From NCBI RefSeq assembly GCF_032884065.1, contig NC_088867.1:1853854-1917853 (forward strand): a stretch of 64,000 bases of DNA, in the 5' to 3' direction. A model generated the notes under the pieces. It had not been told where the DNA came from. It saw only the letters and a program-made list of their open reading frames with translations, and did no database searches. Below, one piece after another: positions 34,261 through 45,884 of this stretch. Each line of letters opens with the position of its first letter. The first letter of the stretch is position 1. Position numbers and translations under genes: made by a program. Source of the stretch: Artemia franciscana (lineage: Eukaryota > Arthropoda > Branchiopoda > Anostraca > Artemiidae).

Positions 34261-34326
34261 GTCTTGAGAACTCATTACTCAGTACCTTCTCATCAGAATC
34301 TGCAGCTTCAGGGTATGGCAGAGCAA
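34261..34326 (-). CDS. Signal-proximal propeptide exon, unit 1
   Basis: Minus strand: TTATTTCAG acceptor, 66-base exon, donor AC|GTAAGT, phase 1 at both ends. It encodes ALPYPEAADSDEKVL then SNEFSR after the split codon. The plus-strand exon at 60,408-60,473 has the same length, phase and start (AQPYPEAADSDE), where it directly follows a signal-peptide exon. This exon therefore encodes the first residues after signal cleavage and an acidic propeptide. The final Arg can form a basic site with what follows. No paired signal-peptide exon was found on this strand. Confidence 0.65.
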
Positions 34327-36899
34327 CTGAAATAAGAAAAAAACATTTATGCTTCTTTTTTTTCATCAGAAATTACAATATGTTTACACAGGAAAAATGA
34401 AATTACAGGTTGTAAGCAAAAATATTTTTACGGGGAGGACAACTAGGAATTTAAGAGAGAGACATAATTAAAAAGTTAAAGAAAGGACTGATACATGGAA
34501 AATACGAGGTGTCTTAGATATTGGTAATATTTTAAGAGCAACCCTGCGAACCAGCTTTAGGGTTGTGGTATTTTTTCCTTCTCTAATTATGTTGTTTCGC
34601 AACACTACCACAACTGCTTTCGCAACTGCCTTTTTTCTCATTATCAGTTGTGTGTAGCTTCAAAGTACTAAAAAATACAAACTCAAAATTTTTTCTGGAT
34701 ATGGGAATCATGAAACTAGGTAGATAAGTTTTTGTGAATTTTGTAAAATTCCAGTTATTTTCCTGAAAAAAAACGCATTTTGCTTCATGTTTTACATGAT
34801 GTTTAAAATATTATTTTATTTTTGATCTGATTTTTCTTGTATTTTTATAGAGTAGTAATGTCAAAAGTAGGCAAGATAACATGAGATTTCATAAATAGGA
34901 AATTACTTTTTCCACGTAGAAAACATTCTCCTGGCCTGGACTACACAAGATTGCTCTTGATATGCATACGCGGTAGTTCATCGCGGTAGATGATAAAAAA
35001 ACACATAACATTTGTGTTCAATAAATAGCAAATGTTAAAGTGAATGTGCCCAAACCTTTACCGGTGGCAATTTCAATAGTTTCATCTACAATGAGCATAT
35101 CACATTGTTTTTGTCTTATAGACTATTGTCAGATAAAGTTAATCCCTGTTCATCCCCACCCCCCTATGTGGAGGTTAAAATTGTATGCTGCTTGTGTATT
35201 AATACCGTTGATCAGTCATTCGAAGGGCTGAAAAACTTTTACTTAGATCTTTTTGATTAGTTCTTACCCACAAAGTTTGATTTTGCAAGATTCAACAATA
35301 ACCGACCATCATATGTTTACTCCACCTACCCTTGAATTAGTCTCTATCACTTTGATATCCAAAGTGTTTTTCCTCTTTTCTCTTCCCAATCCAACAAACC
35401 ATCAATACTATTCAAGTATTATAGAAAATCAGTCAAAGTGACCGTTCCGATAAGGAACTAATTCACCGATATACTAGACCTTAAGTCCATAAGCTAAGAA
35501 CTCGGCATACTTAGTTCTTTATACTACCGCATACTTAGTTCTTTAATTCCTTAAGAAGTTCTTAACAACCAGAATAAATGGGATCCAGACATTTCACCTA
35601 GGGATCCTTTGCTTACCCTTTGCTATCAGAAGCGCACACACTGCAAGAATAATTCTGATATCCACTTTGCTGTCCATGGAGAAAGTCAGCCATTTTTGCC
35701 GAGAGAGGAAGTTAGCAGAACAGATTACCCATGGATATTTAAAAATCTTATTTTCTGTAACTATAGGAATGCGATCAAAACGAACTCATTTTCATGGCAG
35801 TGCCCTAGTTGTATATGTTTAAAAAATAAATTTAATCTAGTAATAAATAAGTACCAATCTGACAGACATATATTTCATCTAAGCTTTCTAAAATTGGGAC
35901 AGTATACGACACTGTATATCATAGACTGTGCAATATCGCTGAAACGACTAGTGCCCTTTTTAATACTTATAAGTGATTGGAGCACAACTAACCCACCTCC
36001 CACGCCCACCCTTTCCTCATACACATCCAAGCAAAATTTTGAGATAACCATTTTATTCAGCGTAGTTGAAAGGTCCAGAAATTTTGTCTTTGATAATAAT
36101 AAATCCTCCCCACCAGCCCTCAGGGCAAGCTTGCAAGGTATGCCCAGAGGGCATATAAGGTTTTCACAGAAAGATTTGTCGCAGAAACTTCAAAAAGGGC
36201 TAATTTGATTGGAAATTGAAACTTCTAGTGCCCTTTTTCATAGCCGAAAGGATTGGAGCGCAGCTAACTCCCTACGCCCACACTTTTCCCAAACAAATCT
36301 AATCAAAATTTTGAGATAGCAACATATTTTGTTCAACATAGTTGAAAGGTCCGGAAATCATTTCTTTGAGGATGACAATCCCCACAGTCCTCAGAGTAAA
36401 TGTTTTAAGTTATTCCTTGGGGGCATAGAAGGTTTTTATGAAAAAGCTTTGTTGTAGAAACTTCAAAAAGGCCTCATTTGATTGGAAATTGAGAGGGCTA
36501 GTGCCTTTTTTGATAGTTGAAAGTATTCAAAGGGTGAATCTCCCCCACGTCTTCCATTTCTCCAAAAACTTCTGATCCAAAATTTTGATATATTTATTTT
36601 GTTCAACATAGTTGAAAAGTCTGGTAATTATGTCTTTGAATATGCAAGCCCTCAGGACAAGGGTTGTAAGTTATGCCTTTGGGGTATATAAGGTTTTTAT
36701 AGAAAGAATTGACGTAGAAACATCAAAAAGGACTCATTAGTTTTGAAATTGAGAGGACTAGTGCCTTTGTTATCAGTCTAAAGTGATCAGAAGGCAAATG
36801 CCCCCCCCCCCCGACAACCACGCCCATCATTTCCTAAAACACTTTCACTCAAAATTTTGAGATAACCACTTTTTTCAACGTAGTTGAAAGTTCTGGATT

Positions 36900-37510
36900 G
36901 ATAGATAGATACGTGTATTTCAAAAACCCATGGGCCACATACACACAAAAATGTAAATAAATAGCAAACAAGCAAGGAAATTAACAACAGTACGAATTAC
37001 AAACACGCACAAAATACAAAATTCAACGCGAAAAGTGCCTAATCTAACAGCAAAAGAAATTAGTCATATAAAACTTTTTCTTCTTATTAAGGATTTATCT
37101 ATATACGCTCCCATTCGAAATATTGTGGTTGGGTTATTTTTTGCATAATACCCGGAAGCATCAAATTAATCCCATGGAAATAAATTTCCCGTAAATCCAA
37201 GAGCACCGGGTATTTCCGGAGAAAATGAATCAAGTCTTCATCATCATCATTACAAATGGGACAAACATACCGCCTATCAGGACCAACTATCATTTTATTT
37301 TTGCCGAAAGTTTTTTGCCTGTTCTGGATTGGAAGACAATTCGCTTTAAGCTGAATCCAACGACGTTGAATCATAGCCGGTAAATTAAATTTAAAATAAA
37401 CTTCCTCTTCAAAACGAGGTTTTGCCTGATTATAATGTTGTAGGGTTGTAGAATCAAGAACCAGCCCTTGCCAATGCTGAATTTCCTGACTCTCTAATAT
37501 AAATCGTACC
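36900..37510 (-). pseudogene. LINE C-terminal fragment with zinc-knuckle motif, unit 2
   Basis: Orthologous to 23,311-23,960. The minus frame reads FILESQEIQHWQGLVLDS, RRWIQLKANCLPIQNRQ and VCPICNDDDEDLIHFLRK. The last Cys of the zinc motif is replaced by Tyr (RKYP for RKCP). The 3' end at 36,900 has a GATA tail. On its 5' side it is cut off by the other LINE at about 37,511. Confidence 0.75.
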
Positions 37511-40500
37511 AAGGGGGGACCAGCCCCTGGGGGTCCTAAAACATAACTGTATAAAACAAATAAAATAAAATAAAACAAACCTCTCCTTTTAACAAATGAA
37601 TTATGGGCTCTATAAATCAAGGCAGAATTACTACCGCGTCCGGGGAAACCGACGAACCTAGCAATTTGATGATGATGATGATGATGGCGAATGGAAGTAA
37701 TATTGAACATACTACCGCGTACGGGGAAGCCAACGAACATGCTACTGCGTACGGGGAAACCGACGATTATAATAGGCCTATGACGACCCCCGGACGGGAT
37801 GAGGATACCCTACGGATCATCTCCACTAAAACTGTACTCAACATAGGAACCCTCAACACCCGGACTCTAGCCAAACCAGGAAAAATGGATCTACTACTGA
37901 GAGAACTAAACCGATACAAGTGGGACTTAGTCGGGCTATCTGAGACACACCTCCCCCGAACCGGTGAAGAAACTATCTCTGGAACCTCCCTCCTACTCTC
38001 GGGACGCACCGATGGCACTCACAGACAGGGTGTTGGATTCATCCTCTCACCAACTACAAAAAAGGCGCTGATATCCTTCCCGCCCTTATCTGAAAGGAAT
38101 AGCAACCATTAGACTAAAGGGATCCGTGTCAAACCTTACCATCATCCAGGTATATGCTCCTGACTCTGCCCGAAGCGATGAAGAATGCGAAGAGTTCTAC
38201 TTTCAACTTTAAAGTGTCACCGACCAAACACCAAAGAAAGATATGCTCATCGTCATGGGCGACTTCAATGCTATCACGGGCAACGATCAGACTGATCGGG
38301 GAGATGTAATGGGACCGCATGGCCACGGCCGACTGAACGGAAGAGGTGAAAAGCTAATTAGTTTCTGTAGAGAAAACGACCTGTATATAACTAACACTGC
38401 CTTTAAACACAGACACCGCCGGAAGGTCACCTGGAGATTCTCCGACGGAGTAACTGAAAACATGATAGGCTATGTGCTGATATCTAAACGCTGGAAGTCC
38501 TCAATAATGGATACTGTATCCCTTCCTGGTGCGGACTTTGATTCAGATCACTCACTCTTGATGTCCAAACTCAAGCTAAGACTGAAACGACTCCCCAAGA
38601 CGACAAGAATCCCTAGATTCCGGACAGAGCTGCTTCGTGACCCCATAAAAAAGGCGCCTATACCACCAACCTATCGTCAAAATTCCGAGCTATCCTAGAG
38701 AACTTCACTTCCCTCACTACCGTCGAAGAGATTGATCAACTGGCTGAGCATGCAACTTCTGCAGTTTTGGAGACAGCAAATGATATCCTCGGGAGGAAAA
38801 CGAAAGACGAAAAGCCGTGGATTACTGAAGAAGTAATCCAACTATGTAACCAAAAGCGTCTCTGCAACAACAAAGCTTACCCATGCAGCTGAGACACCTT
38901 TAAATATCCCAAAAGGAGAATCAAACGGGAAGTCCGAAAGGCCTTGCGTAACCATGTTACCGAGAAATGCAAGGAATGCGAAACCCAGTTTAGCAACGGA
39001 AATAGTCAAAAACTCTTCAAAACAGTTCGTGAACTGTCTAGCAGGAAAGATCCCACCTCCACAGCAATCCTATACAAACAAAATAATCCCATCAACGACG
39101 CAAAAATGAAGCTCGAACGATGGAAGGAATATTTTGAAGATAAATTAAATCCCCAGATCATTGCCGATCCCAGCATCCTAAAGTCCTTCCCCATTAATGA
39201 TCGAGAACCTCCACCACCACTCTTAAAATCAGAAACTGAGGCAGCGATAAGATCCCTGAAACGAGGGAAGGCCCCAGGACTGGACGGTATCACTGCTGAA
39301 CTAATTAACATTGACTCAGAGGACGTCGTCGAATTGTACCACAAAGTTGTGTCAACCGCATGGTCAACGGGCCACGTCCCACAGCTATGGTGTAAGGCAG
39401 CAGTGGTCCCAATCCACAAAAAAGGCTCAAGAAGAGAGTGTGAGAACTACCGCCCGATCAGCTTGACCAGTCATCAAGCTAGAATACTAACCAAAACTCT
39501 CCTACGTAGAATCCAAGCAATTGCAGCCTCCGTTCTGGGTGAATACCAAGCTGACTTCCGACCTTGACGATCGACCATTGACCAAATCTTCACCGTTCGC
39601 CAGCTCGTGGAACGCTTTGTCGAGTTCAACAGGGACCTATATCATCTCTTTATTGACTTTCAGCAAGCCTTCGATTTAATCTGGAGGAAAGATCTGTGGC
39701 ACATCCTAAGACATTACGGTATCCCCGACAAAATCTTCACGATTATTGAGAATATATACAGCCAATCCAGAAGCCGGATACTCACCACTGATGGACTTTC
39801 TGATGAATTCTCAACATCCTCGGGAGTTTTACAAGGATGTATTCTGTCGCCCCACCTGTTTAACCTGTTTCTTCATGCCATACTGTCACTAATAACAGAC
39901 GAACATGGAGCCAAAATAGGTGGAGTCCTAGTAAACAAGCTCGCCTATGCTGACGACATCGACCAGCTTTCTACAACGGCCGCTGATCTAAAAAGACAAG
40001 CAGACAATCTCAACGAAGCCACAAAACCTTTTGGCATGCAAATTAACGCCAAAAAAATGAAAGTTATGGTCACGCCACGCCAAAAACAAGCAGCTACTCC
40101 TTCCATAATGATTGACGGCCAGCCAGTTGAAACGGTCGACCAATTCATCTACCTAGGCAGTCTCCTCACAGCGGACAATTGTCACACCTCCGACATCAAA
40201 CGCCGCCTAGCTCTTGCTAGCTCCAGTTTTAAAAGGCTCACAAATATCTGGAAATGCCGAAACCTGTCGAACCAGCTGAAGTTCAACTTTTCAACAGCCT
40301 GATTGTGCCAATTGCTATATATGGGTGCGAGACCGGGACCTTGAAGATCGAAAATGAGCACAACCTACTTGCATTCGAGATAAAATGTCTCCGTCGCATC
40401 GCAAGAATCACCTACACTGAACATGTGACCAATGAGGAGGTGCGAAGACGGCTGAAGTCCCCCGACACAATCCTAAATAAAATCAAACAACAACAACTGC

Positions 40501-40757
40501 GATGGTTCGGGCATGTCAAGAGAACGGACCACGACCGTCTACCAAAAATCTCCCTCGAAAGAACCATAGACGGATCTCGACCACGACAAAGACCTAGCAA
40601 GAGGTGGATTGAAAACTTTGACCGAAAGCGCATCGCTGAGTTGATTTGAACTGCACACGATAGAACAACGTACCGAGCCCTAGTTCATGCCTTGTCAAAA
40701 GAAGTGGCCCCAAAACGTCCCGCGAGGATGGACGGGACTTAAGTAAGTAAGTAAGTT
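37511..40757 (+). mobile_element. Non-LTR retrotransposon (RTE-like), near full length but dead
   Basis: Absent from unit 1, where the older LINE fragment continues from CATACC; about 85 bases of target seem lost on the right. It carries 5' repeats (ACTACCGCGTACGGGGAA at 37,629, 37,710 and 37,740), an endonuclease-reverse transcriptase region, and a 3' tail of TAAG repeats ending at about 40,757. Short tandem-repeat tails are typical of RTE and CR1 groups. Confidence 0.78.
37603..40649 (+). pseudogene. LINE endonuclease-reverse transcriptase with frameshifts
   Basis: The endonuclease domain starts with NIGTLNTRTL, then WDLVGLSETHLP (catalytic Glu), VMGDFNAITG (catalytic Asp, Asn) and FDSDHSLL (catalytic His). 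Reverse transcriptase follows: RGKAPGLDGITAELI, CENYRPISLTS, FIDFQQAFD (first catalytic Asp), GVLQGCILSPHLFN and LAYADDI (YADD). The C-terminus has IYGCETGTLK and LRWFGHVKRTDHDRLPK. Breaks: stop and frame change between 38,112 and 38,243, another after 38,698, a TGA at 39,565-39,567 in the fingers region, and a frame change near 40,254-40,302. The protein would nick the target and copy element RNA in place; this copy cannot. Base composition is clearly less AT-rich than the surroundings. Clade placement (RTE-like) is from motif style only. Confidence 0.85.
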
Positions 40758-42074
40758 GTAAGAGTCAAACTGATTTGAGAGAACCCCCTCCCCCACTAAG
40801 CCCATCATTTTCCCTAACAAACATCCAAAAAAGTTTTGAGACATCAATTTGTTCAGTATTGTTGAAAAGCTCAGTAATTACATTTTGGGGGATGCCAGCC
40901 CCCCAAGCCTCAGGGCAAGGGCGGCAAGTTACGCATTTGTTCATTGTTTACATATAGTATATGTTATTGAGAAAAGTTCTGCATGTTTGACTTCTACTTT
41001 TCCAAAATACAAAGGGCATTCAGATCAGTCTTCCAGTGAAGGTTGAAGGGGATGTGTTAAACTAGGTCATAACATGTTATGTGTATATAGATTGTCAAAA
41101 GGGTGTCCTTCAGGAATGACTGAGTATATTAATTTTGAATTTTCAGGAAATAATAAGGGAGATGATCAATTGAACAAAAATGCAATATTTGCACGCTACT
41201 ACTACTGCTACTACTGCTGCTTCAACTGCTACCAAAAGTACTGTTACTGCTGCCACTACTATCACTAGAACTAGTACTTCTGTAGTGAGTACTATTAAGG
41301 CTAAGGATATTGAGGAAACGTTGAAGGGAAATCTTAATTAAATAGAAACATACTATGGGTATACAGATTACTGATACGGTTGTATCAGCAACATTTTTGG
41401 AACGGCTTATCATACCAAGAGGAAATTTCAGGGGCATCATCAGCGGGTTGTTCAGTTTACCAAAAGACAAAATATATGCGCATGTGAACTATCAAAAGGG
41501 CGAATCTCAAGAATTGATTTTTGTATTAAGTTGAATATTTCGGAGAATACTTAATTATGATCGATTAATTAAGATCAATTGGCAAAAAGGTAATATATGC
41601 ATGCCAATACTAACACCTATACCACTGCTACTTTTTCTTATGCTACTACTGCTACTAAACTACTCCAACTACTGCTTCAATTGCAACAACTTGTAAATTT
41701 TAGAGTGTTAAGTTGAAAAGTACGTTGAAAGGGTGTCAAAAGCTTATATGAACAATATTTTTGGAACAGCTGAACGTGTCAAGGTAAAACTTCTGCATTA
41801 TAAACCTATTATAAACCTATATTAAACCTATTATACCTATTTATTAACCTATTATAATTATAAACTTATTTCCAAAAAAATTAATCACTCTCGTTTATTT
41901 TTTTTGTTCATGTTATCATCGTTTACTTTCATGATTAGCTTTTGCTTTGATTATATATTTTTTTTGCAAACAAATATTAGTTGGTCTATTTAAAGTAGTT
42001 TAGTATTCGATCTGTTGGTATTTTGTTGGTCTGTTCGCATTTCTTAACTTAAGTTTTAGGTAAAGAATAATTAC
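40758..42074. repeat. Unit 2 copy of the Thr/Ala triplet-rich dispersed repeat
   Basis: Equivalent to 24,030-25,173. The ACT/GCT tracts are at 41,195-41,270 and 41,625-41,690. The extra 158 bases at 41,422-41,580 sit between GCTTATCATACCAAGAG and CAAAAAGG. Confidence 0.6.
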
Positions 42075-42167
42075 CAAAAAATCTTTCTTTTGGCTCTTCC
42101 TCTTCAGCTGGATCTGGCTCAGGCTCTGCTTCAGCAAAAGCTTCGCGTTTCGTAAAAAAACCATCAT
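42075..42167 (-). CDS. Acidic propeptide exon with Lys-Arg site, unit 2
   Basis: Same 93-base, phase-1 exon as 25,174-25,266, with intact acceptor and donor. The one coding difference I see changes Lys to Glu in PAEKEEPK (here PAEEEEPK), which keeps the acidic character. Downstream on the minus strand the next exon-like sequence is in unit 1, so it may belong to a partial gene copy or feed into the unit 1 exons. Confidence 0.6.
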
Positions 42168-42641
42168 CTGTAAAAAAAAAAGTTTCCGTTAATAAAATTA
42201 ACTGGAAGTCATTTACGCCTGTAGAACATAAGGGTTTGTGTTCGTTATACAGCTTTTTGGCAGCGTATCAAAAGAAACATGTAGTTAAAGTATGTATTAG
42301 CGAATAATAATGTTAACTTTAGAGACGCTGCTAAAAATATATTTTATATATTTAAATAATAAAAAATAATCAGATAGACGGGTTTTAGTGTTCACATTAT
42401 AATGATGGTAATTCGAATGGTGTCTTTAGCAGAAAGCATTAATTCTAACAATTACATCACTTAGTAGGTTTTTTTTTAGCAACTTTTCAAAAAGACACTT
42501 GCACTTATCGTATGAATGAGCGTAAAGTAACGGAAAATAACGGAGCTACTAAAATGGTCTATTAGGGTTTAAAAGTAACTTAAATAAAGAACAAGGTGTT
42601 TTTGTAAAAAAAAAACCTTCGAGTTTGGTTTTTTTATCCTT

Positions 42642-42850
42642 CTATCTAAGATTAATGCTCAGCTATGGTGCCTGATAGCTCAGGGCAGGTCTTCCCAAGG
42701 GACCGGTGTTTGTAAATGCAACATCAGCACAACCAAACCCAGACCAGGGCTTGTAGCCGTGTGACTAGTAGCCAAAACCATTCCCATATGCACTGTCAAA
42801 TCCTTAATTATATCCTTGGTTGTAAGCCACGCCTCCAAATCCTCCTTGAG
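42642..42850 (-). pseudogene. Decayed Gly-rich terminal exon, unit 2
   Basis: Same length (209 bases) and same four in-frame stops as 27,506-27,714. It retains GPLGRPALSYQAP. The acceptor here is TATTTTAG. Confidence 0.75.
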
Positions 42851-43564
42851 CTAAAATAGTTGAAATTGAAATTTCTAAATAAATTTAACTAAAATTTTTG
42901 CTTAAAACAAAAGTTTAAGGAAAAAATGTAAGGGTGAATTAAATTTATATTCAAGTGGGTGTATGAACAATGAAACGGTTCTAATAAAACAGCAATTTCG
43001 GCAATAAAAATTTAAATAAGTAATTCGCATCGTTTATTCTAAGAAGGCTAGTATTACTAATCGCTCCATTCCTTATACAAAACTATCTTTTCAATTATAT
43101 TTTCGATCCACTTGTTCTTTTCTTCAGAAGGGGGGATATTGGCACTTTATTTTATAAATGTTTTATTAGCTATCTTTTTTAATTTCGTTAGAAAAATAGA
43201 GAAAAACAAAAATGCCCATCCCTCCTCCAATTTGAGTTTGAATTTTTTTTTCACATCTCCATTTTCAAAATTAAAAAAAAATCCATGCCCATCCCAGTAT
43301 TTTCGTGACTTAGCGGAACCATTTTACTTAGTTCAGAATAGGGGTTAGTCTAGAAAATATTGTAGACAGGAAATAAAAATTGTACTATGTGCCCAATATG
43401 GACTTAGAGACTTTCTCTCTACAAATTTGGTGTTAGGAATCCTAAAATACTTTTAAGTCGCAGCTGGGGACATAGATACCCCTTTAAATTTTCACTGACT
43501 CGCGGCAGCTACAGCGTGTCTTGTCAATAATTAACTCAATCCTACTTTTCGTAAAAAAAAGGAA

Positions 43565-45560
43565 GAAAAGAAAAACACATTTTTTCCACGGGGAGTAAGG
43601 AACAATATTGAAACTTAGAACAAACAGAAATGATTCAGTGTATAAGCTGTTGTCCTCTTCTCAATGCCTCGTTCTGAAGCTAAAAATTTTTCACTTTAAA
43701 AAAATACTCATTATTCTAATTAAAAAACCCTTTAGTTCCAGAAGTCGTTCTTAAATAATTGAAACAAAAAGTTGAACTTTAGCGTAAAGAGTGATGTATT
43801 GAGATGGGGACAGCCTCTCTCATATACAGAATTATTTCTGTTCGTTTTAAGCTTCAATTTTGCTCCTTACTTACAGTAGAAAAACTTGTTTTTTTTTTAC
43901 TTAATGGTTTATCAAATCATTTCTCAAATTGTTTCTCAAATAATGCCGAGAAATCCAGCTTCCTTCCATGGATAATTATATCCTCGATGAAAATCCTACA
44001 AGTAAATTTCGTGACGACAGTTTCGCCTAATAAATTCTCCTTAGTATACTTTCATTTGAAAAAAGATTTCACTTTCTAATTTTTCTCAAATCATATCGGA
44101 AGTCTCCCTCCATATCTCCTCCGTATAATTCTCCCTTCTTTAAGCGGAATCCAAATGTATAAGGTTTATTAATTTATTTTATCCATAAGACTCTGAGCTT
44201 GAAAAAATTGCCCCATTTTTGAAAGAGGGGATAAACGCTCCGTGAAAGACGAGGAATCTTAATGAAAATCATGCCGTCATAATTAGATAATCAGAAAACC
44301 CCATAATTAGATAATCAGAAAAAAATGTAAAATTTCACATTTTTGAAGATGGGAATCTTCAAAAATGTGAAATTTTACATTTTTTTCGAAAGAAAGATCA
44401 CAAACCCGTGCACTAATTTATCTCTTTTTTTTCTCAGGAGCGATCGTATCAAACCAGTGGTCCTAGAATATCAAGAGTAGGCTCATTCGAACGAAACTTA
44501 AAAGTTCGAATTTCCTTTTTAAGTAACGAGAAAGATCGGAGGACAGCTACCCCCCTCCCACGCCTCTTGTTCCCTAATTTGTTCGATCAATTGAGATAGT
44601 CATATCGTTCAACTTAATTGAAGAGTCAAATAACTAAGCTCTTGGAAATAACATGACCCCCACTACCCCTTCGGGAAAAGTCTTTAAGTTTTGAAATTAG
44701 CCAGTTGTTTACATATAGTATTTATTATTGGGAATTATGCGTAAATTTTACGGGTGGGGTAGGGTAAATTTTCGGCAAAGGGGATTTTTCACTGGGAGAA
44801 TTTCTATGGTGAGGTAGGTTTTTGGAGGGGGAGATTTTCGAGGAAAATTTAACACTGGGGGAATTTTTCTAGAATTGGTATATGAAATTTTTTTATCTGT
44901 CTTACTTTCTCTTTGCCAACTCGAGTTTAAATGTGGAAGTTTTAATGGTAAATGTCCGGGGTAAATTTTCACCAAGATTGACTTTTGCAGATAATATTTC
45001 CTCCCGATGCTTAAATATCACTTGTTCGATACGATCACCCCTGGAAAAAAACAAATAAAAAACACGCCTCCGGGACCTTTCTCCTGGCAAATGTTCAAAA
45101 TTTGTGTATATATGAGCTTGAATCCTCTACATTAGGATTGTTGAGATACCAAATCTGATGTTGTGATTTTCATCAGGATCGTTTGACGTTTCTTAAGTGT
45201 CCCCCCTTTTTTGAAAAATTGGGCAAATTTTCTCAGGCCTGTAACTGTTGACGAGTAGCATTAAACTTGATGAATTTTATATAATTTGAATCAAATCAAG
45301 TTGAATTAAAATCAAGTTGCATTCAAGCTGTGGCTAACTGGAGAAAAAGCCAACACAGATTGTCCGAGTGAGAGGCAAAGCTGGTATCAGCCTTTTTAAG
45401 GGTTGTATAAAAAAATATTTTCATTTTCTCTTGTTGATAATAAAAATTCAATTCTTTTGATGTATCTATTGTTGTCAAAGCTCTGTTTTTTTTTGAGTTT
45501 CAGTTACTATTGAGCCGTGTCGCTCCTTACTTACAGCTCGTTTACCACAAAATGTTTGAA
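43565..45560 (+). mobile_element. Older member of the dispersed-element family, unit 2
   Basis: Duplicate of 28,100-30,095 with the same eroded tail. It includes a perfect 31-base-arm hairpin at 44,320-44,385. Confidence 0.65.
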
Positions 45561-45857
45561 AAACTTGTTGATTTGAGGAACTTTCATCCGATTTTTTAAG
45601 TTTTTTGTAATACAGGAACAGAAAAAGGAATTTCAAGCAATGGATAAAACAAATATTTGTGTCAGGATAAGGGATGCCAGGATCACCTGCCAAACAAAAT
45701 TCACATCTATGGGTCATACTATCGAATCAACGCACTTTAAGTTTGGCATTTTAGCCTATTGTCAATGTAACAATTTAAAAACACAAAGAAAAACGGGAAT
45801 ACCAATTAGATATATAAGAAACCTTGAAATAAAAGGCTACTAAAAATGGCAACTTAC

Positions 45858-45884
45858 TGATCATCACAGGGTTTGGCTGACCAA
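45858..45884 (-). CDS. 27-base micro-exon, unit 2
   Basis: Identical in sequence and splice sites to 30,400-30,426 and encodes GQPNPVMI between split codons. Conservation of the whole exon across units is not evidence of selection here, because the flanking introns are almost as similar. Confidence 0.45.

Larger units (their letters stand above)
12889..34326 (-). other. Gene model: multi-exon secreted proprotein gene (first exon not found)
   Basis: Five splice-bounded pieces chain in order on the minus strand: 34,326-34,261; 30,426-30,400; 25,266-25,174; 20,273-20,205; 13,130-12,889. All junctions are phase 1, so every join, and every skip of an internal exon, keeps the frame open. Product order: signal-proximal spacer, short optional spacer, acidic spacer with Lys-Arg, Thr/Ser-rich linker with two Lys-Arg-Pro sites, Gly-rich domain. 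The signal-peptide exon expected upstream (compare 56,077-56,116 on the plus strand) was not found on the minus strand. It may lie in the gap, beyond the window or be lost. If lost, the upstream exons are relics. The chain is inferred from splice sites and phase, without transcript evidence. Confidence 0.55.
21554..35116. repeat. Tandem segmental duplication, unit 1
   Basis: The landmark TATAGACT(A/G)TTGTCAGATA begins at 21,554, 35,117 and 48,634, giving periods of 13,563 and 13,517. Unit 1 holds, left to right: non-coding repeats, a LINE C-terminal fragment, Thr-rich simple repeats, the acidic Lys-Arg exon, a dispersed element, a decayed Gly-rich exon, an older dispersed element, a small spacer exon, a Helentron-like insertion and a larger spacer exon. 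It keeps about 270 bases (22,012-22,285) that units 2 and 3 both lack. Confidence 0.9.

Noticed and set aside
37099-37740. 213-codon minus-strand frame as one gene
   Set aside because: Chimeric: its N-terminal part is antisense to the inserted LINE, the rest is the older LINE C-terminus.
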